64,000 nt of DNA, taken from Limnephilus marmoratus (Eukaryota; Arthropoda; Insecta; Trichoptera; Limnephilidae). The notes beneath the pieces are model-generated. The model did not search any database. It was not told the DNA's origin and saw only the letters and a list, made by a program, of their open reading frames with translations. This document shows positions 1-11,250 of this stretch, piece after piece; within the stretch, counting starts at the first letter, position 1; the number at the start of each line of letters is the position of its first letter. Both the position numbers and the translations under genes were made by a program. The stretch lies in assembly GCA_917880885.1 (NCBI GenBank), contig OU862916.1, positions 54,162,831 to 54,226,830 of the forward strand, read 5' to 3'.

Positions 1-126
1 ATCCTCTCCTTCCTTTCCTAAAAACACCCTCCAGACAGAATCCCCAAATATCACACAAGGAGAATTATTTTCTTCAGGAATTATTTGCTCCTGCATGGGG
101 CTAATGTATAACAAAAAGAAAAAGAT
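1..126 (+). mobile_element. CR1-like LINE 3' end, decayed
   Basis: This is a degraded non-coding 3' end of the CR1-like LINE family whose best copy ends at 58796. The same order of blocks is visible: a CCTCTCC-rich stretch, ACCCTCCA, an ATTATTTTC block, and GGGGCTAATGTA followed by an A-rich tail. It is cut by the window start, so its upstream extent is unknown. Divergence is high, so it is an old copy. Confidence 0.6.
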
Positions 127-140
127 TTTCGTTTGAGACC

Positions 141-247
141 TGTGCCACCACACCTATAAAAGATAAAAGATTATTTAGCTTGGCCTATTTTAGTATTTTA
201 AAATACGCCATGGCACATGATCTTTTATCTTTTATGGCTGTGTGTGG
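141..247. repeat. Imperfect palindrome (small foldback)
   Basis: The left arm around 148-173 contains ATAAAAGATAAAAGAT and the right arm around 218-247 contains its complement, followed by a CACACA/TGTGTG outer match. The centre holds a second self-complementary AT tract (TATTTTAAAATA). It looks like a short MITE or hairpin. No coding content and no clear target duplication were found. Confidence 0.5.
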
Positions 248-760
248 AAATTATAAAATGGAAATACTATAGTGATACTCCATACAAACTTGGTCACTAC
301 TTCGGAAATTTAGAAAACAAAAGTTAATTTTCTTGTTGACATTAAAAACCACAGGAATGAACGATTTTTCCTTTGGTCGGTTGGTATGGAGATTTTATCA
401 TATTGGTGTACGGGGTGCGGTTAACCAACTGACTACTCGTGTTGATAACGACCGTCTGCGTATCTGTTATAATTCAATATGTAAGAATACGTAATATTTT
501 ATTTCTATCTACATTTTTGCCAGCAAATATTTGATAATTTTGATTAAGCATTCGCCCGGTATCTTCAATCCTACTGACACATATTCGGAATCTTAAGACA
601 ATTTCTCAAGTGCTATTTTTATGTATAATTAGTGTGATAACACCTTGCGAACGTAAGATTACCCGGGTATTAGGAGTTTTAGGCGTAAATCGGTCAAATA
701 CAATAATTGATTATTATTTTATCATTAATTGATAGTGCTGCAATCGGGATTTCTAGAGCT
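248..760. other. AT-rich spacer, nothing recognised
   Basis: There is no open frame with a family-like motif, no tRNA and no repeat shared with the rest of the window that I could see. It is the left flank of the BEL/Pao element. Confidence 0.5.
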
Positions 761-765
761 GAAGT

Positions 766-1987
766 TATATCGAACGTGTCATAGGAATACGTGTGCATTG
801 AACGAGTGCGCGAAAGCATATGACAACCCTGGAAATTCAAGATTGGAATTTACGCTGTCACAGAGTACCGTGCCGCGAGCACGACAATCTGAGTGCTGCT
901 ATTGGCTAGCGGAACAATATGCATGTGGTGCCCCTTCCAAATGATTTGTCTACAACGCAATTATGTCCTTTAACTAACTAATCAATTGAAAACATTAATG
1001 AAATTGATAATGAATACGTGCGGCAGCCTCATTGGACTGGAAAACACATCTAAATAACCACCTAATACTTCCACAAGGGGGTCTAGACAGCAATGATCAA
1101 CGCCAAGGAATTGGCTGTCTATTTACGTCACCCCCACCATGCGACCAGCCGAGCCACTATTGGTCAATTCTGAACAAAGGATAAATCTGAATCGTAAATA
1201 TTTACGACAGCGAATTCATGTTCCGAAAAATTTGGAGCTCAATTTCGAGAAATTGGGAATAATTTGGATCAAGAAATAAACATCATCACCTAAAAATGAG
1301 TATATGCTACAAAAACAACCCAAAAACTGACGTCTATCAGTGATTGTTGCACTTTAAGAAAAATATTTACTGTTTAAAATTGTACCTTATATCACATATG
1401 TATACTTGTACCTTTTCTTGTAAACACAATAAAAATGATGTGAGGCTTTGGTATCCTAAGTTGGTAAGATCATGGCAAAAACTATCACACATAATTTTGA
1501 CACAGCTGACTTCCAATCGTAGCGACCAGGGAAATTACCTAAAACAAGTACCTTAGAAAAATTAAGGAGGTTCTGTCCCCCAAAAGTCCGACCTGAGTTT
1601 GCCCTATAAAAATAGAAGTCAAACCGGTAGGAAGTCAGTTCAAAACTATCAGCCAAGAAGAAAGATACCAACTCAAGATACCAACAGTCTCCAAGTTCAA
1701 ACCTCTTTTCAAGTGTTTTAATCAGTCTTAGATTCAGTTTACCTATCCCAGTATCCCAGTAACCTAAAAACCCCAGTCTCCCACAGTCTCCAAAGTGAAA
1801 AATATTTATTTTAATCCAGTACTCAAATCAGTTTTGCCATTATACCTAGAAGCATTTTTTGTCAAAGTAGTAAATTCATTTAAAAGACCAGTGGCGTTCC
1901 AAAATCCACTGGCGTACGAAACTCCATTGGCGTGTCATTGTGGCCAGCTCCCTATTATATTTAGTTTATGTACAAACGTCTAGTACA
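766..1987 (+). repeat. 5' LTR of BEL/Pao element 1
   Basis: It runs from TATATCGAACG to TCTAGTACA and is repeated at 8217-9438 with the same length. By eye I found three substitutions between the copies: TTTCGAG versus TTTAGAG, GTCTATCAG versus GTCTCTCAG, and AAGATACC versus AAGATGCC. The ends are not the usual TG...CA; the start is TA (or TC) and the end is CA. Short frames inside it are LTR sequence, not genes. Confidence 0.92.
1605..1640 (+). promoter_or_regulatory. Likely core promoter in 5' LTR
   Basis: TATAAAAATA at 1605-1614 is a TATA box and TCAGTT at 1635-1640 fits an arthropod initiator, about 30 bp downstream. This would place the U3/R boundary near 1637. The same sequence is in the 3' LTR. 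The start site is inferred from spacing only. Confidence 0.55.
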
Positions 1988-1989
1988 TT

Positions 1990-2007
1990 TGGTCCTTCGA
2001 GCCGGAT
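1990..2007 (+). other. Primer-binding site, tRNA-Tyr type
   Basis: TGGTCCTTCGAGCCGGAT lies two bases after the 5' LTR. It is complementary to a tRNA 3' end of the form ATCCGGCTCGAAGGACCA, which is what I expect for tRNA-Tyr (acceptor stem CCTTCGA). The same 18 bases are at the same place in the second BEL element at 32643. The tRNA identity is from memory. Confidence 0.8.
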
Positions 2008-2037
2008 CTACACATAACACGCCTTCAGTCTTACCCA

Positions 2038-4256
2038 GTGGAAATGCCGTCTCTTCGCAGTGGCCGTAAGACCCCGACACCTTCCGAAATATCGCTGTCT
2101 AAACCTAACGCCCCGGGAACAAGCCGAAACATGCCAGTGGCACCCCGTCGGACCCCGGGCCCACGCACCATAGACACCGATGAGACGCCATCCAGCGGAA
2201 CCCGCCACGATCTATCTGGTGCGAACCCTGCCAGGAACCCTGACCTCATCACTCTTGACCAACCTGCTCCAGAATGTGTCGCCGAGAGCCTCCACGGATC
2301 CAACAGTAAAAGCAGTGAAACAACTTCTGAATCAACTGAAGACTCCCTGCGATTGCTGCGCCGAGAGATGCGCATTCGGGACAGACGTCACGCCAAGCAG
2401 ACAGCCAATCTGCTCAGAGCCCTGAACGCTGCAACACGCCAAGCAGTCAGCCAACCTACCCAGGAGCCCGCACCAACCAGCCCGACCCTGCGAGCCAACC
2501 TCGGTCAGGTAGTAATTCAAACCCAGGCACCAACCGGTCCGTCTACGAACGAGTTCGCAACGAGATATGCCACTCGAGTACACACGTCAGACGGCCCGTC
2601 TACCGGAGAGTTTGCAACGAGATATGCAACAACTCAAGTGCACGCACCAACCGGCTCTTCTACTAATGAGTTCGCAACGAGATATGCCACTCAAGTACAT
2701 AAGCCAGCCGAAGAGTTTGCAACGAGATATGCAACTACTCAAGTGCATGCACCAACCGGCCCTTCTACTAATGAGTTTGCAACGAGATATGCCACTCAAG
2801 TTCACAAGCCGGCCGAAGAGTTTGCAACGAGATATGCAACTACTCAAATGAACACACCAGCCGGTCAGCCTACCAATGAATTTGCTGTAACCGATCCAAC
2901 CGGATACGCCGCCGCCGCCACCCAAGAGTACACACTACTGACGGGCCCTGCAAAGAACATCCCTACGGCCGAATACAGCCATATCGGACCCGAGCGCCCA
3001 CTTTACAACACAGCAGGGTACCAGCATCAGCCAGCCTCCTCCGGCCAGGATTTCCCATTATTTACACCACCGCACACAGCCAATCAGACAGCACGGCACA
3101 CCCGAGAATGGTTGCAGCATGGCAACGACCCACTGGCCCAGATCGCCTCGGTGATGGCGGAGGCGCTCCGCTCTTCCAGAACGCAAGATAGCCCCCGCAC
3201 ATTAGAAGATGATTCAAGAATGGCTGCCCTCATCGCCAGGCAATCCACAGCAAAAGATTTGCCTACCTTCTCTGGAGATCCCCTCGAGTGGCCCACCTGG
3301 AAGGCACAGTACGCTCAATCCACCGCCACCTACCAAATGACTCCGAGCGAAAATCTCATTCGGCTGCAGCGCGCCCTCAAAGGCAAGGCACGAGATACCG
3401 TGGGTCCCCTACTAATGGATCCTGCGCAAGTCCCAGAGATCATCAGCGTCCTCGAGCAGCGATACGGCAGCGCTAACTCCATAGCAAAATTTATGCTAGA
3501 CAAGGTTAAAAACTACCTTACCTCACGACCGAGGTATCACTCGAGGACCTGGCAGATTTCTCCGGGACGGTACAAAACCTGGTGGCATCTCTCCGGATCC
3601 TGAAAACCGAAGGTTATCTCACCAATCCTGCATTACTGAATGACGTCACTGACAAAATGCCGAGTTCCCTGCGGCTGGCATGGCTAATCGAGATCCGCAA
3701 ACAACACTCTCCGGCTACCATAACCCAGCTCGCTGCCTTTCTGAAAGAGATTTCAAACGCAATTCCAAACAGTGGGATGGTGGACCATATACGATCTCGA
3801 CCACGCCGTGAACAAATACATGCCGGGTACCAGGAGGAAGAAGAGAGTGAACGCACGCGACTTCTACCGAGCCATGAGCAAATACATGCCGGACATCAAG
3901 AAGAAATCAGGGATGGCCCAAAAGAAAAGATCGCCCCCATAAAACGCAAAGTAAACGAGGAACATACTTACCCTGGACCGAGCCGAAAAAGAAAAACAGC
4001 TGATGAAAGCTGCGCCCAATGTGGCGGCGATCATAAAACCCGCGAATGCAAAGAATTCGCAGCCAAAGATGTTGAACTCCGATGGGAAACTGTACGCATG
4101 GGAAGATTATGCCGCAAGTGCTTAGAAAAACACCACTCACGAAGCTGCAAAATAAACCAATGGTGCAAAGTAGGGGATTGCAGATCCCCACACCACCCCC
4201 TGCTACATAATCCCGAGTTCGTACGAAAAAGCGCCGTGGAAAATGTCAACTTGTGA
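2038..4256 (+). pseudogene. Gag region of BEL/Pao element 1, frameshifted
   Basis: Gag makes the particle that packages the RNA. The first frame (2038-3603) has a Pro/Thr-rich N-terminal half with a repeated FATRYAT motif and then a DUF1759-like stretch (FSGDPLEWPTWK near 3268). About one base is missing in the A-run at 3508-3512, because downstream the family-like sequence (SLEDLADFSG, NLVASL) continues one frame over and runs to 4256. The second part has cysteine/histidine zinc knuckles (CAQCGGDHKTREC near 4010, then CRKCLEKHHSRSC). The frame ends at TGA 4254-4256, in the same frame as the protease that follows, so the stop sits where BEL elements normally read through in one frame. Confidence 0.85.
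2545..2858 (+). repeat. In-frame minisatellite in Gag (FATRYAT units)
   Basis: Six copies of the heptapeptide FATRYAT occur in alternating longer units: one linked by QVHKPAEE and one by TQVHAPTG(S/P)STNE. At DNA level the core is TTTGCAACGAGATATGC or TTCGCAACGAGATATGC. A seventh, degenerate copy (NEFAVTDP) follows near 2875. The regular alternation suggests a compound two-unit repeat that expanded by slippage or unequal exchange. Confidence 0.9.
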
Positions 4257-7200
4257 CGCCAGGACTCCGGACAGAGAGTACTATTAAAAATTGCGCCAGT
4301 CATATTAAGTGCTCCAAACAAAGAAGAAGTGTCAGTGTTCGCTCTCCTGGATGAAGGATCCACAGTAACACTTGTCGACACTGACACCGCAATACAAGTC
4401 GGAGCAAACGGCCCAGTTCACGGACTGCGAATCCACGGCGCGAAAGGAATGTGCACCTCCGACAATCTCTCCCAACGAGTGAGACTAAAAATACGAGGTG
4501 CAGGCAACAGTAATACATTCCACATATCTGCCAGCACAATAAGCAACCTCAACCTGCCGGAGCAACAGATCCAAGGAAGGTCGGTTGTCCCGAAGCTGCT
4601 AATAGGCCAAGATAACGCTCACCTGATCGTGTCAAGGGAAGTTCGTGAATGCAATGATACTACGCGAATAGCATCACGCACCGCACTAGGATGGATCGCT
4701 CATGGGGGAGTCAACCCCAGAGATAATAACACGACCACCACTTTGGCACTACAACCAGAAACGGCCGCAGACATACAGTTGAGGGAGCTAGTAAAAACCA
4801 ACTTCGCCATCGACTCCCTCGGAGTAACATCAGCCACCAGAGTCAATGCAAGCGAACAACAGGCAATTGCACTTATGAATGCAACTACCCGTCCTCTTCC
4901 TGTAGGAAGGTGGGAAACCGGTCTACTATGGCGCAATCCAGAAGCCACGCTACCTGATAATCGGCAGTGTGCGCTGAAACGACTTCTGTCCCTGGAGAAA
5001 AAGCTGGAAAAAGACAAAAATCTAGCAGTGGCCTACAATGACATAATAAATCAACTTATCAACAAAGGCTACGCCAAGAAGTTATCAAGCCATGAAGCTT
5101 CCACCACCACACCTCGCAAATGGTACCTGCCCCACTTTGCAGTAATCAACCCAAATAAGCCAGGAAAAATCAGAGTGGTGTTCGATGCCGCAAGCCGATG
5201 CCGAGGAACCTCCCTCAACGACCAGCTGCTTACTGGTCCTGATCTGCTGTCCTCCCTCCTGGGGAATATAATACGCTTCCGGGAAGGAAACATCGCTATT
5301 GCTGCAGACATCAAAGAAATGTTCCTGCAAATAAAAATAAGGCGAGAAGATCAGTCGTCCCAGCTATTCCTGTGGAGGACATCACCCCATCACGAACCAG
5401 ACACCTGTCAAATGTCATCGATGATGTTCGGAGCCACCTGTTCCCCAACAGTGCCCAATTCGTCCGAAATAAAGTGGCTGAAACATACGAGCACGAGTAC
5501 CCGGCCGCCGCAAAAGCCGTACGCACCAAGTTCTACATGGACGATTACCTAGATGCAGCAGACACACCCAATGAAGCTGCTGCACTCGCCCAAAGTGTAA
5601 GTGCCCTGCTCGCGAAAGGAGGGTTCCACTTGACAAATTGGGCGTCCAACAGCCCGGCGGCCCTAGCTAGTGTACCTATAGAAGACCGTGCCAGCTCCAC
5701 GATACAAATCAGCAGCGGAGGTCCGGAAACAGAGCGAGTGCTTGGTTTAATCTGGGACCCCACCACAGACCGCTTCCTGTACTCATTTCGTGAGGCAATC
5801 TCCCACGACACGGCCACACAACCTACCAAGCGGCAACTATTATCCATAGTAATGAAGATCTTCGACCCAGTCGGCTTCGTTGCCTGCCTTACCATCAGAT
5901 CTAAGATACTACTGCAAGCAGTGTGGCGCTCAAGCGTCGGCTGGGATGAACCCATTGCCCCTGAACATGCCCAGATATGGACAGACTGGCTAAACCTGTT
6001 GCACACGAACAGCATCTCAATCCCGAGACGTTGCCTCTACAACAAACTAAACAACGTAACACTACACCTTTTCTGCGATGCATCGGAGCAAGCTTGCTGT
6101 GCCGTGGCCTACTTCACCGAAAAAATAGATAGATCCTTACGAGTAACATTCCTTGCAAGTAAATGCAAGGTAGCGCCACTGAAGCCTCTCTCCATTCCAC
6201 GCCTCGAGCTTCAAGCCGCCCTCATAGCAGCGAGACTAGCCCAGACGATCCAAAAAGAAAGCAAAGCCCTGATATCCCGCACCTGCTTCTGGACAGACTC
6301 CACAACTGTACTATGCTGGTTACGCACCGACCCACGCTCCTACTCAACCTTTGTGGCAAACCGATTGGGCGAAATAGACGAACTAACCAACATACCCGAC
6401 TGGAAATGGGTACCCACAAAACTCAATCCCGCTGACATAGGAACGCGAGACTTAGAGGTGCCAGACTTAACACCAGAAGGAAGATGGTTTACTGGCCCAG
6501 CCTTTCTCACTTCCCCGGAGGGTGCGTGGCCAAAAGAACGGGCACCCGCCCACAGGCCTGACGACCTGACACTAGAAGTCAAACCTCACTACGTTGGCCT
6601 TGTGTCCACCAGGGGCGAAGCACTCCCATCAGTAGAGCGGTTCTCCTCATGGCATCGGCTGATTCACTCCACAGCTTGGATCCTCCGATTTATCAGACGA
6701 TGCAAGATGGGGCCCAATAAACCAGTAGAAGGCCCACTACTAGCCGAGGAGATAAAAGCAGCAGAACACAGATGGATCAAAAGGTCCCAGGAAAACGCTT
6801 TTACAACTGATCTACACATCATCCGAAAAGGTAAAAAACTGCCTGCTGGCAGCCGCCTCAACTCCCTGAACCCCTTCTTTGGACCAGATGACCTACTACG
6901 AATGGGGACCCGACTACAAGCCTTGGAAAGAACAAAGATTGTGGCCCGAACTCCCATAATACTGGACGGCGACGAACCCTACACTCGACTTCTGATCAGT
7001 CACTACCATAAAAAGGCGGATCATCCTAGTACTGAGAAAACAGTAGCAGAAATACGCAATCATTTCTTCATAATACGACTACGCACAACAAGCAGGAAGA
7101 TAACGCACGCCTGCCCCACTTGCTTCATACGACGCAGCAAACCGACTCCACCCCTGATGGGCGCATTACCACCACCCCGCCTGATGCATCACGTCCGCCC

Positions 7201-8185
7201 ATTCACACACTGCGGGCTTGATTATTTCGGCCCTATGGCTATCACGGTCGGTAGGCATCGAGAAAAACGATATGGAGCCATCTTCACCTGCCTCTCGACA
7301 CGCGCCATTCACCTAGAACTAGCCGCTTCACTGACTGCTGACTCGGCCATCATGGCCCTACAAAGAATGACCGCCCGCAGAGGACAACCAGCAGCCATAT
7401 ACTCGGATAACGGGACAAACTTTCACGGAGCTGACACCGAGATGAGGGACGCCCTGCTGTCAATAAGTCAAGACGCCAGAATGATTGACGCAATATCTAC
7501 CCAGGGCATCGAGTGGCACTTCATACCACCACTAAGTCCGCACATGGGGGGAGCTTGGGAAAGATTAGTACGATCAGTAAAGAAAGCCCTAAGCGCTACA
7601 CTAAAGGAAAGAGCACCAAAAGAAGAAACGCTACGCACCGCACTTGCAGAAGCTGAGTTTGTGGTAAATAATCGTCCACTCACCCACATTTCAGTTGACC
7701 CACGTGATGAAGAACGTTTAACACCCAACCAGTTTTTGCTAGGGTCAGCCGGGAAGCGCCCCCAATTATCCTTCTACGACAAAAAAGAAGAGGAAACATG
7801 CCTACGCCGCCAGTGGCGCATCGGACAACAACTTGCAGACACCTTCTGGAGGCGATGGCTGCGGGAATACCTACCTACCATGGCTGTCCGGCAAAAATGG
7901 CACCATCCAACTACACCAATTAAGAAGGATGACCTAGTGATCATCATGGACCCAGCACTGCCTCGAAACAGTTGGCCACGTGTCCGTATCATCGAAGCAA
8001 TACCTGCAGCTGATGGACAAGTCAGAACTGCCCGGATCCAAACCAGCACTGGGATATACGTAAGGCCGGCAGTCAAAATCGCCTTCATTCTGCCTGCCAC
8101 GCCAGCAACTGATGAAACTGTACCCTCTGCGAAGACACCCGATTCAAAACTCAGACATCGGAAAAGGACACGCCCGACGAAGTAG
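4257..8185 (+). pseudogene. Pol of BEL/Pao element 1 (PR-RT-RH-IN), frameshifted
   Basis: Pol supplies protease, reverse transcriptase, RNase H and integrase. In the first frame (4329-5552) there is the protease site LLDEGSTVTLVD near 4348 and the start of RT (VVFDAASR near 5178, AIAADIKEMFLQ near 5296). Family-like sequence then moves one frame at about 5451-5456, consistent with one missing base, and continues from there to 8185. It holds YMDD at about 5534, an RNase H-like part (LFCDASEQACCAVAY near 6068), an HHCC-type integrase zinc domain near 7000-7130, and integrase catalytic residues D (7220), D (7406) and E (7559), ending in the DUF5641-like C-terminus. Near 5375-5400 residues EDITPSRT in the other frame look more family-like than the main frame, so a pair of compensating indels may sit there too. 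Confidence 0.88.
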
Positions 8186-8208
8186 CTGAGCACAGTCGAG
8201 ACTGCACT

Positions 8209-8216
8209 GAGGGGAG
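8209..8216 (+). other. Polypurine tract, BEL/Pao element 1
   Basis: GAGGGGAG ends immediately before the 3' LTR. The second BEL element has GGGGGGAG followed by TATA at the matching place, so the two share the same plus-strand primer style. Confidence 0.7.
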
Positions 8217-9438
8217 TATATCGAACGTGTCATAGGAATACGTGTGCATTGAACGAGTGCGCGAAAGCATATGACAACCCTGGAAATTCAAGATTGGAAT
8301 TTACGCTGTCACAGAGTACCGTGCCGCGAGCACGACAATCTGAGTGCTGCTATTGGCTAGCGGAACAATATGCATGTGGTGCCCCTTCCAAATGATTTGT
8401 CTACAACGCAATTATGTCCTTTAACTAACTAATCAATTGAAAACATTAATGAAATTGATAATGAATACGTGCGGCAGCCTCATTGGACTGGAAAACACAT
8501 CTAAATAACCACCTAATACTTCCACAAGGGGGTCTAGACAGCAATGATCAACGCCAAGGAATTGGCTGTCTATTTACGTCACCCCCACCATGCGACCAGC
8601 CGAGCCACTATTGGTCAATTCTGAACAAAGGATAAATCTGAATCGTAAATATTTACGACAGCGAATTCATGTTCCGAAAAATTTGGAGCTCAATTTAGAG
8701 AAATTGGGAATAATTTGGATCAAGAAATAAACATCATCACCTAAAAATGAGTATATGCTACAAAAACAACCCAAAAACTGACGTCTCTCAGTGATTGTTG
8801 CACTTTAAGAAAAATATTTACTGTTTAAAATTGTACCTTATATCACATATGTATACTTGTACCTTTTCTTGTAAACACAATAAAAATGATGTGAGGCTTT
8901 GGTATCCTAAGTTGGTAAGATCATGGCAAAAACTATCACACATAATTTTGACACAGCTGACTTCCAATCGTAGCGACCAGGGAAATTACCTAAAACAAGT
9001 ACCTTAGAAAAATTAAGGAGGTTCTGTCCCCCAAAAGTCCGACCTGAGTTTGCCCTATAAAAATAGAAGTCAAACCGGTAGGAAGTCAGTTCAAAACTAT
9101 CAGCCAAGAAGAAAGATACCAACTCAAGATGCCAACAGTCTCCAAGTTCAAACCTCTTTTCAAGTGTTTTAATCAGTCTTAGATTCAGTTTACCTATCCC
9201 AGTATCCCAGTAACCTAAAAACCCCAGTCTCCCACAGTCTCCAAAGTGAAAAATATTTATTTTAATCCAGTACTCAAATCAGTTTTGCCATTATACCTAG
9301 AAGCATTTTTTGTCAAAGTAGTAAATTCATTTAAAAGACCAGTGGCGTTCCAAAATCCACTGGCGTACGAAACTCCATTGGCGTGTCATTGTGGCCAGCT
9401 CCCTATTATATTTAGTTTATGTACAAACGTCTAGTACA
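8217..9438 (+). repeat. 3' LTR of BEL/Pao element 1
   Basis: It is the direct repeat of 766-1987 with the same length and about three mismatches. It ends TAGTACA and is followed by the GAAGT target duplication. Such high identity implies a recent insertion. Confidence 0.92.
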
Positions 9439-9620
9439 GAAGTTATACTTTTCTCGATCGGGGAAATTTTTCAATGTTTAGCTCTTCTTGTTGTCATTTA
9501 CGTAATTCCAACTGACGTCTGTCATATCAATGTTTATAAATGGCCTACTGGTTCTACTTCTTAATTTGTAAGAGCTAAACATTTACTCCATGTTTACGCC
9601 TGTTTGCCTTTTTTATTGTA

Positions 9621-9895
9621 CAGGGTGTAACAGCACGTACCCATAATAAAAAAAGTTTCCATCATACGTAACCACTGATCATACTGCTACGCATGCCGTC
9701 GTGCGTTGTCTCTCCTCTGTTTACCGCGCTGCTGTAACTAATCGCAGTGCGTATTACCTGACCCTTGCTGGCTGCACCGATCTACTCAGTTGTGACGTGT
9801 GATGGAAAAACATTTTTTTGTTATTAATTGAAATAAAAGTCTTCGAATAGCAAAATGACATTTACATTTATACTCCAAATATTCTCACAACTGTG
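9621..9895. mobile_element. MITE, CAGGGTGT-ended, decayed
   Basis: It starts CAGGGTGTAACAGCACGTACC after a TA (9619-9620). Interior and right end resemble the MITE at 58864: both carry CGACGTGTGA or TGACGTGTGA followed by a T-rich block, then CAAAATGACA and CCAAATAT near the right end. The right end is eroded, so the exact stop is uncertain. Confidence 0.6.
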
Positions 9896-11171
9896 ATGTT
9901 ATACTCTTTAGATATCGTCAGAAATTATGCCCATGTGGACGTAGATACATAATGAATAATGCCACCCGTGCCTGAGTCAGGAATACCTAATTGACTTCAC
10001 TCTGGAGGTTTTCGGTACGATTTCCGACAAAGTCCAAACTTTTCTTCTGTTATGATCTGAAAATAATGACTTTTTCAATAACAGCAAAATCAATAAATAA
10101 TTATATTAAAGTGTGATATTATTGTACGTACGTATTATATGTACATACATAGTTTGAGCCATCGATGTAGAATTTCATCGAGGTCTGAGTGTAATAATTT
10201 AAAGTCTTAAGTTGAATGAAGCTTAAAATGTGGTTTTACAGCTGTCAAACTTTTTAATTATTTTTGCTCGATTTTTAAAATTATTTTACATTTTAATTTT
10301 TTTTTATTAAATCCAAAACTTCGTTGCAATTCGGGCGGAATCTTTCTTATTTATATACGTATATGCGATGAAATTAACTTTGCAACATGAACACTCAAGG
10401 TCCGTAGAAAATGTATTTAACAATGCATTTACTAGGATCCTTGAAGAACACCGAATTAAAATTGTGACGGATGCTTGTATGAAAGTTTCCTCTGACCCAA
10501 CCAGTAGTTTTACAATGTAACTAATAGGATTACCAACTCTTTTGCTTCGTTTAGTTTGAATTAATAGGCCTACGAAGCTTAAGCTCATTAACTTAATAAA
10601 AAGAGGGTGATTGTTGGCACAGGTTGAACAGCGAACATGTCATGCTTTTGGATGTGTTCCTCTGACACCAATGAAACTGTTCGATATCGGTTGCCAGGAA
10701 AGGCTAAGACTACCTAAGCGATCTTGCAACACTATCTTTGTTTGCTTTTATTTAATTTTAGAATATGAATATATTTGAAAATTGGCTAAATCGATCATTG
10801 TAATACCATAAGTTTACAATAGATTTGTGAAATTTGGCATTACAGATTATAGTAGCAATGACTGTAGTGATAATGAAAAATGTGTAAAAAGTGGTTTGAT
10901 AATGACTTCGACGATTAGAAGGTCTTTATTCGTAAATATATGCTTGTATGAATTAATATAAGCTTCTATTCCCGTTTTTAAACTGCATACTTAGTTAGCT
11001 ATCCAAAGTAATTTGAGAATTACCTTTTGACCTGAAACTTTTGACCAGTATATAATATGTTTTTATTTATTTTTGGAGTAAAACCTCAAATTGTCATATT
11101 TAATCATTGAAGACAATATTAGCGACTCTCGAACGATTATTTGAAACAAGAAAATTTAAAAAAAGATACGT
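9896..11171. other. AT-rich spacer, nothing recognised
   Basis: Several short frames occur but none carries a recognisable motif or family-like composition. No repeat shared with other parts of the window was noticed. Confidence 0.45.
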
Positions 11172-11250
11172 ACGCATAAAGGAATTGAAACCCAGGATAT
11201 TAGCCTTGCCGGGGCTCTGTTAACCACTGAGCTAATTGGACCCTAGCCCC
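11172..11250 (-). mobile_element. tRNA-derived SINE head or tRNA pseudogene
   Basis: Read on the minus strand it has an A-box-like TTAGCTCAGTGGTTAACAG and, about 40 bases later, a B-box-like GGGTTTCAATTCC. An anticodon-like stem (GAGCC/GGCTA) encloses the seven-base loop CCGGCAA. Acceptor and T stems do not pair well, so I read it as a SINE head or decayed tRNA rather than a working tRNA gene. Confidence 0.55.

Larger units (their letters stand above)
766..9438 (+). mobile_element. BEL/Pao LTR retrotransposon 1 (complete, coding broken)
   Basis: The element has two 1222-bp direct LTRs, a primer-binding site just inside the 5' LTR, Gag-Pol domains in BEL order and a purine tract just before the 3' LTR. 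GAAGT at 761-765 is repeated at 9439-9443, which fits a 5-bp target duplication. The left boundary is slightly ambiguous because the TATA at the LTR start is also present after the 3' copy of GAAGT; a 9-bp duplication with LTRs starting TCGAAC is the alternative. The coding part needs two frameshifts and one stop to be crossed, so this copy cannot make a full Gag-Pol as read here. The internal region is much richer in G+C than its surroundings. Confidence 0.93.

Noticed and set aside
1344..1671. Open frames on both strands inside the LTR, repeated at 8795-9122
   Set aside because: They are identical in both LTRs because the LTRs are identical; they lack any domain and overlap the promoter.
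11172..11250. Functional tRNA gene on the minus strand
   Set aside because: A and B boxes are present but the acceptor and T stems do not pair, so it is a SINE head or pseudogene.
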